From contig NZ_CP108569.1 of NCBI RefSeq assembly GCF_036010505.1, positions 1,862,001 through 1,926,000 on the forward strand: DNA of 64,000 nt. Reading direction: 5' to 3'. This stretch comes from Streptomyces sp. NBC_01197. Lineage in GTDB: Bacteria > Actinomycetota > Actinomycetes > Streptomycetales > Streptomycetaceae. Under the pieces are notes generated by a model. The model saw only the letters and a list, made by a program, of their open reading frames with translations. It ran no database searches and was not told where the DNA came from. Shown piece after piece: positions 52,210 to 61,412 of this stretch; positions within the stretch are counted from its first letter, which is position 1, and every line of letters starts with the position of its first letter. The position numbers and the translations under genes are program-made.

Positions 52210-53685
52210 ATGCCCCACGCCTCCGACGTCGAAGGCGCGGTGGAAACCCGCGGTCTCGAACCCGTCCCGGACAACGAACGCAAAGGCCGTGTCCGCGACC
52301 TGATCCCGACCTGGGTTGCCGCCAATATCAGTGTGCTGCTCCTCGCGATGGGCGCGAGCCTGGTCGTGGCCGACAAGCTGAACTTCTGGCAGGCACTGAT
52401 CGCCGCCTTCGTGGCCCCGGTCATCAGTTACGGACTTGTCGGCCTCATCAGCATCGCCGGCAAGCGCGGTGGGGCCCCCGGCATGGCCCTCTCCCGTTCG
52501 GTCTTCGGCCAGCGCGGCAATCTGCTGCCCGGCTCGCTGATCTGGATCGCCCGCTGGGGCTGGGAGACGATCAACGCGGTGACCGGTGCGTATGCGCTGC
52601 TGACCGTGCTGGACATCTGTTTCGGCATCCACAGCAGCACCCCGCTGATCATCGTGACCCTGCTGCTGTTCGTCGCTGCCACGTTCCTGATCTCGGGCCT
52701 CGGCATCAACGCCCTGCACCTGTGCAACAAGTGGTCCACGTATCTCTTCGGGATCTTCTCGGTCCTGGTGCTGGTCTACCTGATCGCCGACACCGACTGG
52801 TCCGCCGTGTTCGCCAAGCCGGCCGGCACCACCGCCTCCCTGGTCGCGGGCATCGGCCTGATCGCCGCGGGCGGTCTCAGCTGGGTCCCCTCCGGCCCCG
52901 ACTTCGCGCGGTACCTGCCGCGGCGCTCCTCCGGCGCCGGCATGGTCGGCGCGTCGATCGGCGGCGCGGGCATCGTCGTCCTGCCGATGGTGCTGATGGG
53001 TGCCGTGATGGCGGTCTCCACCCCGGATCTCGCGAACGCGTCCGACCCGGTCTCCTTCCTGGGCAAGGTCCTGCCGATGTGGATCGCGGTCCCGTACCTG
53101 CTGATCGCCGTGGTCGGCATGGTCCTGATCAACGCGATGTCGATGTACTCGGCCGGCTTCACCGCGCTGACACTGGGCATCAAGGTGCCGCGCGCCTGGG
53201 CGGTCTCCGTGAACGCCGTGATCAGCGTGGTGCTCGGACTGATCCTGATGCTGGCGGCGACAAGCTTCCTCGGCTCCTTCGTCGCGTTCCTCTCACTGCT
53301 CGCGGTGGCCTTCTCGGCGTGGATAGGGGTCTTCGGCGCGGACATGCTGCTCGGCCGGAAGTACGACCCGGTGGCCCTGATGGACACCACCCGGACCAGC
53401 GCCTACTGGTACCGGGGCGGCTTCAGCCCCGCCGCCGTCGGCGCCTGGCTCGCCGCGCTGGTCACCGGGATGCTGTTCACCACCGCCGGCACCGCGGGCT
53501 CCGCATGGTTCAGCGGGCCGTTCGCGGACACCTGGCTGGGCCGCAACGGCCTCGGCTGGGTGGTCACCATCCTGGTCTCGGGCGTGCTCTACGCCGTACT
53601 CCCGAAGCCGGAACCGAAGCCCCAGGGCGGCTCGGCGGGCCAGGGTCCCGACGCGGACCGTGAGCCTGCGGGGCTACCTATCTGA
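52210..53685 (+). CDS. NCS1-family purine/cytosine permease
   Basis: 491 residues with about 12 membrane segments. The NCS1 hallmark sites are seen: IPTWVAANISVLLLAMGASL in the first segment, SRSVFGQRGNLLPGSLIWIA, and GWETINAVTGAYALL. The family imports cytosine, hydantoins, allantoin or purines with Na+ or H+. CodB-like proteins are the closest in style. ATG at 52210 is preceded by GGAGTACCCCC. It is followed by a hairpin and a flavin-dependent oxidoreductase gene on the same strand. Confidence 0.86.
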   Translation: MPHASDVEGAVETRGLEPVPDNERKGRVRDLIPTWVAANISVLLLAMGASLVVADKLNFWQALIAAFVAPVISYGLVGLISIAGKRGGAPGMALSRSVFGQRGNLLPGSLIWIARWGWETINAVTGAYALLTVLDICFGIHSSTPLIIVTLLLFVAATFLISGLGINALHLCNKWSTYLFGIFSVLVLVYLIADTDWSAVFAKPAGTTASLVAGIGLIAAGGLSWVPSGPDFARYLPRRSSGAGMVGASIGGAGIVVLPMVLMGAVMAVSTPDLANASDPVSFLGKVLPMWIAVPYLLIAVVGMVLINAMSMYSAGFTALTLGIKVPRAWAVSVNAVISVVLGLILMLAATSFLGSFVAFLSLLAVAFSAWIGVFGADMLLGRKYDPVALMDTTRTSAYWYRGGFSPAAVGAWLAALVTGMLFTTAGTAGSAWFSGPFADTWLGRNGLGWVVTILVSGVLYAVLPKPEPKPQGGSAGQGPDADREPAGLPI

Positions 53686-53696
53686 CGCCACGTCAG
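53682..53696. promoter_or_regulatory. CTGACG-CCA-CGTCAG palindrome at the permease stop codon
   Basis: A perfect 6-bp inverted repeat with 3-nt spacer overlaps the permease TGA (53683-53685) and is preceded by CTAT. It lies 50 nt before the oxidoreductase start. I recall similar TCTGACG-n3-CGTCAG motifs before actinobacterial oxidoreductase and acyl-CoA genes, where a dimeric regulator is likely; this is from memory. Confidence 0.45.
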
Positions 53697-53701
53697 CTAC
53701 C

Positions 53702-53738
53702 GTCCCCCTTCGCCAGCTCCCACCCGGCGAAGGGGGAC
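53702..53738 (+). terminator. 13-bp hairpin before the LLM oxidoreductase, covering its ribosome site
   Basis: GTCCCCCTTCGCC (53702-53714) pairs perfectly with GGCGAAGGGGGAC (53726-53738) around an 11-nt loop. It ends 8 nt before the ATG at 53747, and the AGGGGG in the second arm is the only ribosome site. It may end the permease transcript or control translation. Confidence 0.6.
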
Positions 53739-53746
53739 TTCCCGTC

Positions 53747-54727
53747 ATGGCCTTCACAGTCGTCAGGTTCAATCTCGTCGATCCGCGGGCGACCCCCGAG
53801 TCACTCTCCGCCCGCTACCGCACCGCCCTTGAGATGGCCGCGTACGCGGACGACCGCGGCGTCGACACCGTCCAGACCGAGGAGCATCACGGCGTCGGCA
53901 ACAACTGGCTGCCGTCCCCGTTCGTCTTCGCGGGCTCCGTCTTCGGGGCCACCCGCCGGATCGCGGTCACCGTCTCCGCGATCATCGGCCCGCTCTACGA
54001 CCCGCTGCGCCTCGCGGAGGACATCGCCGTCCTCGACCTGATCAGCGCGGGCCGGCTGGCCACGGTCGCGGGCATCGGCTACCGGCCCGACGAGTACGCG
54101 CAGCAGGGCGTCGAGTGGACCCGGCGCGGCCGGCTCCAGGACGAGTTGCTCGAGACCCTGCTGGCCGCGTGGACCGGCGAGCCGTTCGCGTACCGGGGGC
54201 GTACGGTCCGGGTCACCCCGCGCCCGTACACCGCTCCGCACCCGCTGCTGCTCGTCGGCGGCTCGTCCAGGGCGGCGGCCCGCCGGGCCGCGCGGCTGGG
54301 GCTGCCGCTGTTCCCGAGCGCGTATCTGCCGGAACTGGAGGCGTACTACCACCAGCAGCGCGCGGAGTACGGGACCGAGGGCTTCTGCATGATGCCGGAG
54401 GCCGAGACCCCGCTGCTGCACATCGCGGAGGATCCCGACCGGACCTGGGCCGAGTACGGCGAGTACTTCCTGCACGAAGCGCGCACCTACTCCTCATGGC
54501 AGTCCGCGGATATCCACTCGGCGGTCCGTTCGGCCGCGGATACGGTGGACGGGCTGCGCGCGGAGGGCGTCTACCGGATCGTCACCCCCGACGAGTGCGT
54601 GGCCCTGGCCGAGGGCGGCGCCGGGAGCCTCGTACTGCATCCGCTGTGCGGCGGGATACCGGTGGACGAGGGGTGGCGCAGTCTGCATCTCTTCGCCGAA
54701 CGCGTACTGCCCCGGCTCAAGAGCTGA
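53747..54727 (+). CDS. LLM-class flavin-dependent oxidoreductase
   Basis: 326 residues of the bacterial luciferase-like monooxygenase fold. Family landmarks include VQTEEHHGVGNNWLPSPFVF, TVSAIIGPLYDPLRLAEDIA and GRLATVAGIGYRPDEYAQQG, then PLLLVGGSSRAAARRAARL. The cofactor (FMN or F420) and substrate cannot be decided. ATG at 53747; the ribosome site lies within a hairpin arm. It is cotranscribed with or separated from the NCS1 permease depending on the hairpin, so a role in catabolising the imported compound is possible. Confidence 0.85.
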   Translation: MAFTVVRFNLVDPRATPESLSARYRTALEMAAYADDRGVDTVQTEEHHGVGNNWLPSPFVFAGSVFGATRRIAVTVSAIIGPLYDPLRLAEDIAVLDLISAGRLATVAGIGYRPDEYAQQGVEWTRRGRLQDELLETLLAAWTGEPFAYRGRTVRVTPRPYTAPHPLLLVGGSSRAAARRAARLGLPLFPSAYLPELEAYYHQQRAEYGTEGFCMMPEAETPLLHIAEDPDRTWAEYGEYFLHEARTYSSWQSADIHSAVRSAADTVDGLRAEGVYRIVTPDECVALAEGGAGSLVLHPLCGGIPVDEGWRSLHLFAERVLPRLKS

Positions 54728-54766
54728 GCCGGGGCGGGCCGGCGGGAGCAGGCACAGGCCGGGGCC

Positions 54767-56185
54767 TCAGCCCATCTCCTCCAGCGTCTTGCCCTTGGTC
54801 TCCTTCACGAACAGCAGCACGAAGGGGATCGAGAGCACGGCGAAGACGGTGTAGATCACGTACGTCGCCGAGAGGTTCCAGTCGGCGAGGCTCGGGAAGC
54901 TGGCCGTGATCGCCCAGTTGGCGATCCACTGGGCCGAAGCGGCCACCCCGAGGGCGGCGGCACGGATCTTGTTCGGGAACATCTCGCCGAGGAAGACCCA
55001 GACGACGACGCCCCACGACATCGCGAAGAAGAACACGAACCAGTGGGCGGCCACGAGCGCGACCCAGCCCTGGACGGTCGGCAGTTTGCCGCCGACGAGA
55101 TGGTACGAGAACGCCCAGGCTTCCAGAGCGAGCCCGATGACCATGCCCGTGGAGCCGATCAGCACCAGCGGCCTGCGGCCGATCCGGTCCACCAGGATCA
55201 TGGCGACCACGGTGCCGATGATGTTGATGATGGACGTGGTGAAGGAGTACAGGAACGAGGTCGACGGGTCGATACCGACGGACTGCCACAGGGTCGCGGA
55301 GTAGTAGAAGGCGACGTTGATACCGACCAGTTGCTGGAAGGCCGAGAGTCCGATACCGATCCAGACGATGCGCTTGAAGTAGAAGCCCCCGCCCAGCAGG
55401 TCCTTGAACGTCGACTTGTGCTCGCGCTTCATGGCGAGGCGGATCTCGGCCACCCGCGCGTCGAGATCGATGTGCGAGCCCTCGACCTCGGACAGCACCT
55501 TCCTGGCCCGGTCCGTCTTGCCCGCGGAGATCAGATAGCGGGGCGACTCGGGGATCGCGAAGGACAGCAGCCCGTAGATCACGGCCGGGATCACCATCAC
55601 ACCGAGCATGAGCTGCCAGGCCTCGATACCCAGCAGATGGCCGCGCTGGTTGCCGTTGGCCGTCTGCAGAATGCCGTAGTTGACGAGCTGTGAGACAGCG
55701 ATGCCGACGACGATCGCCGCCTGCTGGAAGGACCCGAGCCGGCCGCGGTACGCGGGCGGGGAGACCTCGGCGATATAGGCCGGGCCGATGACCGATGCCA
55801 TCCCGATGCCGAAACCGCCGATGATGCGCCAGAGAGCGAGGTCCCACAGGGCGAAGGGGAGCGCGGAGCCGACGGCGCTGATGGTGAACAGCACGGACGC
55901 GATCTGCATACAGCGGATGCGCCCGATGCGGTCGGCGATGCGGCCGGCCGTGGCGGCCCCGATCGCGCAGCCGATCAGGGCGACGGCGATGACCTGGGCG
56001 AGGGTCCCCGAACCGACGTTGTACTTGTGCCGGATGCCCTCGACGGCTCCGTTGATCACCGAGCTGTCGTAGCCGAACAGGAACCCGCCCATGGCGGCCG
56101 CGGCCGTGATGAAGATGACGTGCGCGAGATGCTCAGGGGCAGCCGGGGCGCCGCCGGCCTGCGGTGTGTTCGCCGTGCTGGTCAC
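54767..56185 (-). CDS. glcP: Sugar-porter MFS transporter, glucose permease GlcP type
   Basis: 472 residues from GTG 56185, with GAGGAG 6 nt upstream. Twelve membrane segments; sugar-porter signatures are complete: GGFLFGYDSSVINGAVEGI, GRIADRIGRIRCM, RGRLGSFQQAAIVVGI, PESPRYLI, QQLVGINVAFYY and the C-terminal VKETKGKTLEEM. The best match from memory is the Streptomyces glucose permease GlcP, in the same place next to smc. It imports glucose by proton symport and works with glucose kinase. Confidence 0.88.
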   Translation of the reverse strand: MTSTANTPQAGGAPAAPEHLAHVIFITAAAAMGGFLFGYDSSVINGAVEGIRHKYNVGSGTLAQVIAVALIGCAIGAATAGRIADRIGRIRCMQIASVLFTISAVGSALPFALWDLALWRIIGGFGIGMASVIGPAYIAEVSPPAYRGRLGSFQQAAIVVGIAVSQLVNYGILQTANGNQRGHLLGIEAWQLMLGVMVIPAVIYGLLSFAIPESPRYLISAGKTDRARKVLSEVEGSHIDLDARVAEIRLAMKREHKSTFKDLLGGGFYFKRIVWIGIGLSAFQQLVGINVAFYYSATLWQSVGIDPSTSFLYSFTTSIINIIGTVVAMILVDRIGRRPLVLIGSTGMVIGLALEAWAFSYHLVGGKLPTVQGWVALVAAHWFVFFFAMSWGVVVWVFLGEMFPNKIRAAALGVAASAQWIANWAITASFPSLADWNLSATYVIYTVFAVLSIPFVLLFVKETKGKTLEEMG

Positions 56186-56350
56186 ATGAGCTCCTCGGGC
56201 CCGTCGGTGATGACGGCCATGGGGGTACGAGCCCCTCCAGTTCCGCACAGCTTCCGGGCGCGCACCACTTGAGGACCGGCAGTTCTGAGGACCACTCAGT
56301 CCGGCCGGGGCCGGTAGCCCGGTCTGGACGGGTTGCCCAGCCGGACCGGT

Positions 56351-59300
56351 TCAGCGAAGACGCTGGCTGATGACCTTGGAGACCCCGTCGCCCTGCATGG
56401 AGACGCCGTAGAGCGCGTCGGCCACCTCCATCGTGCGCTTCTGATGAGTGATCACGATGAGCTGGGAACTCTCCTGGAGCTCCTCCATGATCCGGATCAG
56501 CCGCTGGAGGTTGGTGTCGTCGAGCGCGGCCTCCACCTCGTCCATCACGTAGAACGGGCTGGGCCTGGCCTTGAAGATCGACACCAGCAGGGCCACGGCG
56601 GTCAGCGACCGCTCCCCGCCGGAGAGCAGCGAGAGGCGCTTGACCTTCTTGCCAGGCGGCCGGGCCTCGACGTCCACACCGGTGGTGAGCATGTTGCCGG
56701 GGTCGGTCAGGATCAGCCGTCCGTCGCCGCCGGGGAAGAGCCGGGCGAAGACCCCTTCGAACTCGCGTGCGGTGTCGCGGTACGCCTCGGTGAAGACCTG
56801 CTCGACGCGTTCGTCGACCTGCTTGACCACCAGCAGCAGGTCGGCTCTCGTCTTCTTCAGGTCCTCCAGCTGCTCGGAGAGGAACTTGTGCCGCTCCTCC
56901 AGCGCGGAGAACTCCTCCAGAGCGAGCGGATTCACCTTTCCGAGTTGCTGGTACGCCCGTTCAGCCGACCTGAGCCGCTTCTCCTGCCCGGCCCGGTCGA
57001 ACGGCACCGGCTGGTTCCGCGGATGGTCCGGATCGTCAGGCAGCTCCTCCCCCTCGGCGGCCGGGGACGGCGGCACCGGCTGGTCCGGGCCGTAGTCGGC
57101 CACAAGACCGGCCGGCTCCACACCCAGCTCCTCCAGCGCCCTGGTCTCCAGCTGCTCGATCCGCAGCCGCTTCTCGGCTCCGATCACCTCGCCGCGGTGC
57201 ACCGAGTCGGTGAGCCGGTCGAGTTCGGCCTTGAGGTCGCGGCCCCGGTTCCGCTCGGCCGTCAGCTCCTGCTCGCGCCCTGCCTTCGCTGCCTCGGCTG
57301 CGGCCCGCTCCTGTTCGGCGCGGACCAGCGACACCTCGACATGCGCGAGCAGCTGGCGCGCCCCGTCCGCGACGGCCGACGCGACCGCGGCCTCGTGGCG
57401 CAGCCGGGCGCGGCGCTGCTCGGCGCGCGCCCGGGCCTCACGCTCGGCGCGCGCTCCCCGGTCGAGTGCTTCGGCCCGCCCCGCGAGCCCCTTGACTCTC
57501 TCCTCATGGGTACGGGCCTGGAGCCTGGCCTCCATCTCGGTCTGCCGGGCATTGGCCCCGTCGGCGGCGAGCCGGTCCCGTACGGAGGTGTCCGGCTCCT
57601 CCTCCATGGGCGCCTCCTCGGCCACAAGGAGACGTTCGGCCAGCTCCTCGGCCTCGCCGGTCGCGCGCTCCAGGGCCTCCTGAGCCTTGGCGGCGGCAGC
57701 CGCCGACCGCTCGGCCTCGCCCGCCGCGCCGCGCGCCTGCCCGGCGAGGCGACCGAGCTGCTGGGCGACACCCGACTTCTCCCGGTCGGCTGTGCGCCGC
57801 AGCTCCGCCAGCTCGTCGACGAGCGCCGCGCACTCCGCGCGCCGGCCGGTTGCAGCGCGCTGCGCTCCGGCCAGCTCGTCGCACCGTACGGCCAGCTCAG
57901 CCAGCCCGGCGGCGGCCTCGTCCACGGACGCCTGCACCTCCAGCAGGCTGGGCGCGCCGGCGGACCCGCCGTGTGCGAAGTGCGTTCCCAGGACATCACC
58001 TTCGGAGGTCACGGCGGTCAGCCCGGGCCGTTCGGCGATCAGCTCCTCGGCGTCTTCGAGGGTGCTTACGACGACGATGTCGCGCAGCAGTCTGCGCACC
58101 CCGGGCAGCAGCTCGGCGGGGCCGCCGACCAGATCGACGGCGAAGGGCGCGGCGAGAGCGACGGCGGCGCGGTACGGTCTCGGCGCCGTCCCGCCGGACG
58201 GGAGGGAATCGGCACCACTGCCCGAAAGATCTCCGGGCTGACCTTCGGAATACCCACCGGACCGGCCGCCCCCTGAATGGCCCCCCGGAACCACCCCCGC
58301 ACCGTCGCCGTGCCGGGCGTCCGGCACCTCGGGAGCCCCGCTGCCCGGCTGCCCCTGGCCGTCCGTACGGATCTGGCCGGGCAGAACTGCGGCGCCGGAC
58401 TCGCGCGCCGGGGCGGCCGCCGTGCCGGGGAGCAGCGTCGCCCGGCCGGCGTCCTGCTTGCGCAGCCGCCGGATCGCGTCCGCCGCGGTGGCCGTGTCGC
58501 GCACCGCGAGCGCGTCGGCCGCCACCCCCAGGGCGGCGGCCACCGGGACCTCGTACCCGGCGGCCACCGTCAGCAGCTCCGCGACCGGGCCCAGCAGACC
58601 GGCCGGGCGGTCCTCGGCTCCGAGCAGCACACCGGTGCCGTCCTTGCGGCGCAGCCCGAGCGCCAGCGCCTCGTGCCGGGCCGTAAGCGCGGCCCGCTCC
58701 CGCTCGGCGGCCGTGGCCGTCTCCCGGGCCACGGTGAGCGCGGTCTCCGCCTCCGCCAGCGCGGACTTCGCCGTGCTGTGCCGGTCGGCGAGGTCCAGGT
58801 CGCCCGCGTCGAGCCCCTCGACCTCGGCCTTGAGCTGCTCGTACTCCTGCTGGGCCGCTTCGGCGCGCTCCTGGGCCCCGTCCCGCGCCTCGGCGAGCCG
58901 GTCGATCTCTGCCTGCGCCGAACCGGCTCTGCTTCGGGCCGCGTTGACCTGCCCGTTCAGTCGCGCGAGCCCTTCGCGCCGGTCGGCGATGGCCCGGGCG
59001 GCGTCCCTGAGCCTGCGTTCCTCGGCGGCGAGCTCCCGTTCCAGCTCCGCCCGGTGCGCCGAGGTGTCTTCCAGCGCGCGCTCGGCCGACTCCAGCGCGG
59101 CCTCCAGCTCGGCCTCCTGCTCCCGGATCCTGGCGGCCTCGCGCTCCATGTCCTCGGGATCACGGCCCCGCCGCTCCTCCTCGGGGGCGGCGGACGCGCT
59201 CTTCACCCGCGCGTCGGCGAGCGAGACCGTACCACGCACGCGCTCGGCCAGCTGCGACAGCTCGTACCAGGTCTGCTGGGCCCGCTGGAGTCTCGGGGCC

Positions 59301-60136
59301 AGCTGCCGCACGTCGTCCTCAAGGCCGGCCTCGCGCGCGAGCGCGGCCTTGAGCGCCGTCTCCGCCGTCTCCCGGCGCTCCTTCAGCGCCGCCTCGTCGG
59401 CGATCTCGCTCCGCAGCGCCCTGCGCATCGTCACCAGGTCGTCGGCGAGCAGCCGCAGCCGCGCGTCCCTGAGGTCGGCCTGGATGACGGCGGCGCGCCG
59501 GGCGACCGCGGCCTGCCGGCCCAACGGCTTGAGCTGGCGGCGCAGTTCATCGGTGAGGTCCTGGACCCGCGCCAGATTGGCCTGCATCGCGTCCAGCTTC
59601 CGCAGCGCCTTCTCCTTGCGCTTGCGGTGCTTCAGTACGCCCGCGGCCTCCTCGATGAAGGCGCGGCGCCCCATGGGATCCGCGTGCAGTACGGAGTCGA
59701 GCTGCCCCTGCCCGACGATGACGTGCATCTCGCGGCCGATCCCGGAATCCGACAGCAGCTCCTGGATGTCCAGCAGCCGGCAGGTGTCGCCGTTGATCTG
59801 GTACTCGCTGCCGCCATTGCGGAACATGATCCGGGTAATGGTGACTTCCGCGTACTCGATGGGCAGCGCACCGTCCGAGTTGTCGATGGTGAGCGAGACC
59901 TCGGCGCGGCCCAGCGGCGGCCGGCCGGTCGTCCCGGCGAAGATGACGTCTTCCATCTTGCCGCCGCGCAGCGATTTGGCGCCCTGCTCCCCCATGACCC
60001 AGGAGAGCGCGTCGACCACGTTGGACTTGCCCGATCCGTTGGGCCCCACGACACACGTGATGCCGGGCTCGAACCGGAGGGTGGTGGCCGAGGCGAAGGA
60101 TTTGAACCCGCGGAGGGTCATGGCCTTGAGGTGCAC
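56351..60136 (-). CDS. smc: Chromosome segregation protein SMC, with enlarged hinge
   Basis: 1261 residues from ATG 60136 (MHLKAMTLRGFKSFASATTL). Walker A VGPNGSGKSNVVDAL, signature LLSGGERSLTAVALL and Walker B YVMDEVEAALDD are intact; long coiled coils flank a hinge (about 510-700). Streptomyces SMC is near 1190 residues. The extra length is mostly a Gly/Pro/Ser/Asp-rich segment at about 565-655 inside the hinge region (58165-58440). SMC with ScpAB condenses and aligns chromosomes, notably during sporulation. Convergent orientation relations: glcP and the small coiled-coil gene lie on the same strand. Confidence 0.95.
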   Translation of the reverse strand: MHLKAMTLRGFKSFASATTLRFEPGITCVVGPNGSGKSNVVDALSWVMGEQGAKSLRGGKMEDVIFAGTTGRPPLGRAEVSLTIDNSDGALPIEYAEVTITRIMFRNGGSEYQINGDTCRLLDIQELLSDSGIGREMHVIVGQGQLDSVLHADPMGRRAFIEEAAGVLKHRKRKEKALRKLDAMQANLARVQDLTDELRRQLKPLGRQAAVARRAAVIQADLRDARLRLLADDLVTMRRALRSEIADEAALKERRETAETALKAALAREAGLEDDVRQLAPRLQRAQQTWYELSQLAERVRGTVSLADARVKSASAAPEEERRGRDPEDMEREAARIREQEAELEAALESAERALEDTSAHRAELERELAAEERRLRDAARAIADRREGLARLNGQVNAARSRAGSAQAEIDRLAEARDGAQERAEAAQQEYEQLKAEVEGLDAGDLDLADRHSTAKSALAEAETALTVARETATAAERERAALTARHEALALGLRRKDGTGVLLGAEDRPAGLLGPVAELLTVAAGYEVPVAAALGVAADALAVRDTATAADAIRRLRKQDAGRATLLPGTAAAPARESGAAVLPGQIRTDGQGQPGSGAPEVPDARHGDGAGVVPGGHSGGGRSGGYSEGQPGDLSGSGADSLPSGGTAPRPYRAAVALAAPFAVDLVGGPAELLPGVRRLLRDIVVVSTLEDAEELIAERPGLTAVTSEGDVLGTHFAHGGSAGAPSLLEVQASVDEAAAGLAELAVRCDELAGAQRAATGRRAECAALVDELAELRRTADREKSGVAQQLGRLAGQARGAAGEAERSAAAAAKAQEALERATGEAEELAERLLVAEEAPMEEEPDTSVRDRLAADGANARQTEMEARLQARTHEERVKGLAGRAEALDRGARAEREARARAEQRRARLRHEAAVASAVADGARQLLAHVEVSLVRAEQERAAAEAAKAGREQELTAERNRGRDLKAELDRLTDSVHRGEVIGAEKRLRIEQLETRALEELGVEPAGLVADYGPDQPVPPSPAAEGEELPDDPDHPRNQPVPFDRAGQEKRLRSAERAYQQLGKVNPLALEEFSALEERHKFLSEQLEDLKKTRADLLLVVKQVDERVEQVFTEAYRDTAREFEGVFARLFPGGDGRLILTDPGNMLTTGVDVEARPPGKKVKRLSLLSGGERSLTAVALLVSIFKARPSPFYVMDEVEAALDDTNLQRLIRIMEELQESSQLIVITHQKRTMEVADALYGVSMQGDGVSKVISQRLR

Positions 60137-60298
60137 GCCGCCGGACTCTACCTTTCACTGCCGGTTTCACCCATGAAGGTGCAGGGCACATCAGACGTTA
60201 AAGGAAGCACTCGCGGCAGTGTGTGAGGGGGCGGCGGGCGACCGGAGGCCGGCCGTGAGCGACGGGGAAAGCGGGGGAAAAGAGAAGCGGGCAGAAAG

Positions 60299-60320
60299 AA
60301 GGGACGCCGAAGCGTCCCTT
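60299..60320 (-). terminator. Intrinsic terminator with UUCG tetraloop and U-rich tail
   Basis: On the minus strand AAGGGACGC-TTCG-GCGTCCCTT forms a 9-bp stem with a UUCG tetraloop, followed by CTTTCTGCC. It lies 71 nt past the stop of the small coiled-coil gene and ends that transcript before smc. Confidence 0.88.
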
Positions 60321-60390
60321 GCATATCCTTGCGCATTGGATCTCAAGCGGCTGTACGGATCAGCCCGCCGTTACCCTTGTGGGGTGCGGG

Positions 60391-60606
60391 TCAGGTGAGC
60401 GCAGGCTCCGCCTGGGGTACGTCCATGTCGATACCGTCGAGCAACGAGTCTCCGTGGTGCTGGACTGCGGCGGCCAGCGCGTCGTTCTCGGACTGAATCC
60501 GTACGAGCTCGGATTCGAGGTCCTGGACGCGCTGCTGAAGCCGTCGCATCTCGGAGAGAAGTCGCGGGTCGGAACCGCCGACGTAACCGAGAAGCGCCTT
60601 TGCCAT
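60391..60606 (-). CDS. Small conserved coiled-coil protein
   Basis: 71 residues from ATG 60606 (MAKALLGYVGGSDPRLLSEM). The middle RRLQQRVQDLESELVRIQSE is a heptad coiled coil (about 21-50). The tail is acidic and disordered. A similar protein is conserved next to smc in Streptomyces, of unknown function; a role in dimerisation or as an adaptor is only a guess. AGGACCATCC-type ribosome site upstream. It has its own terminator. Confidence 0.8.
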   Translation of the reverse strand: MAKALLGYVGGSDPRLLSEMRRLQQRVQDLESELVRIQSENDALAAAVQHHGDSLLDGIDMDVPQAEPALT

Positions 60607-60997
60607 GATGGATGGTCCTCCACACTGAGTGACCGACCGAAGAGTGGTGGTCGTAGGGGGAATCGCACCCGCGGAACTCGGCAGCCTCTGTCTTCTCTGC
60701 TGTTTTCTCTGCGTTTCTCGCTGCCGAGCAGCTGAGGTGCGCGGGGCTTCCAGAGTCTCACCAAAAAGTTTGACGGTCAACACGATCACACCCCGTATCG
60801 ATGGGCAGACCCGGGGGCGCACGCCGGACGGGGTCCGGTGCGGCTCTCCTTCGGGGCCCAGGGGGCGTGGAGATCATTCCTACTGCGGCAGCCTGGCACG
60901 GAGCGCGCTTCTTGGCAACCACCAGGCACTTTCTGCCTCTCACATATGCCAGAGGCAGAACAGCGGGACCCCGCGACCGCCGCCACGACCGGCCCCT
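60607..60997. other. 391-nt gap with 10-bp inverted repeat (60931-60960)
   Basis: TTCTGCCTCT (60931-60940) and AGAGGCAGAA (60951-60960) pair perfectly across CACATATGCC. The hairpin lies 37 nt past the acyP stop on the minus strand and could end its transcript or act as an operator. The 60620-60780 part contains the promoter of the small coiled-coil gene. No further gene is supported. Confidence 0.55.
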
Positions 60998-61279
60998 TCA
61001 GCGGATCTCGAAGCTCTGGTAGATGTGGCGCGGGGTGTCCCAGATCTCAGACACACCGTCGACGCGGCCGGGTGTGTCGGACGACCTCAACCACTCCAGG
61101 AGAAGGTCGCACTTCTCCCGCGGCCCTTCGGCGACGACCTGCACCCTGCCGTCCTCCAGATTGCTGGCGAATCCGGTGAGCCCACCGATCCGCAGGGCGC
61201 TGGCCCTGGTGAACCAGCGGAACCCCACGCCCTGAACCTTGCCCCGCACCCAGGCGGCGAGCCGTACATCTTCGTTCAT
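60998..61279 (-). CDS. acyP: Acylphosphatase
   Basis: 93 residues: [20 protein letters not shown] with the phosphate-loop Arg, and [17 protein letters not shown] with the catalytic Asn. It hydrolyses acyl phosphates such as acetyl phosphate and carbamoyl phosphate. The N and C termini are of normal length. ATG at 61279. Monocistronic by spacing. Confidence 0.94.
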   Translation of the reverse strand: MNEDVRLAAWVRGKVQGVGFRWFTRASALRIGGLTGFASNLEDGRVQVVAEGPREKCDLLLEWLRSSDTPGRVDGVSEIWDTPRHIYQSFEIR

Positions 61280-61412
61280 ATCTGCACGCTAACCGGCCAA
61301 TTGCCCCAGCAGCACTTCGCCCCCATGGCCCATGGACTACAGTCCCTGGCCAATGAGCTTCACCTGTACGGGTTAGTCACGCCGACGCCGAGCACGAGGA
61401 AGGGCACCGCGC

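Noticed and set aside
56281..56350. Inverted repeats downstream of smc (AGTCCGGC / GCCGGACC)
   Set aside because: Short arms and a 34-nt loop in very G+C-rich DNA are expected by chance.
58277..60226. Plus-strand frames of about 650 codons opposite smc
   Set aside because: Complement of a coiled-coil gene; composition is an artefact of heptad codons.
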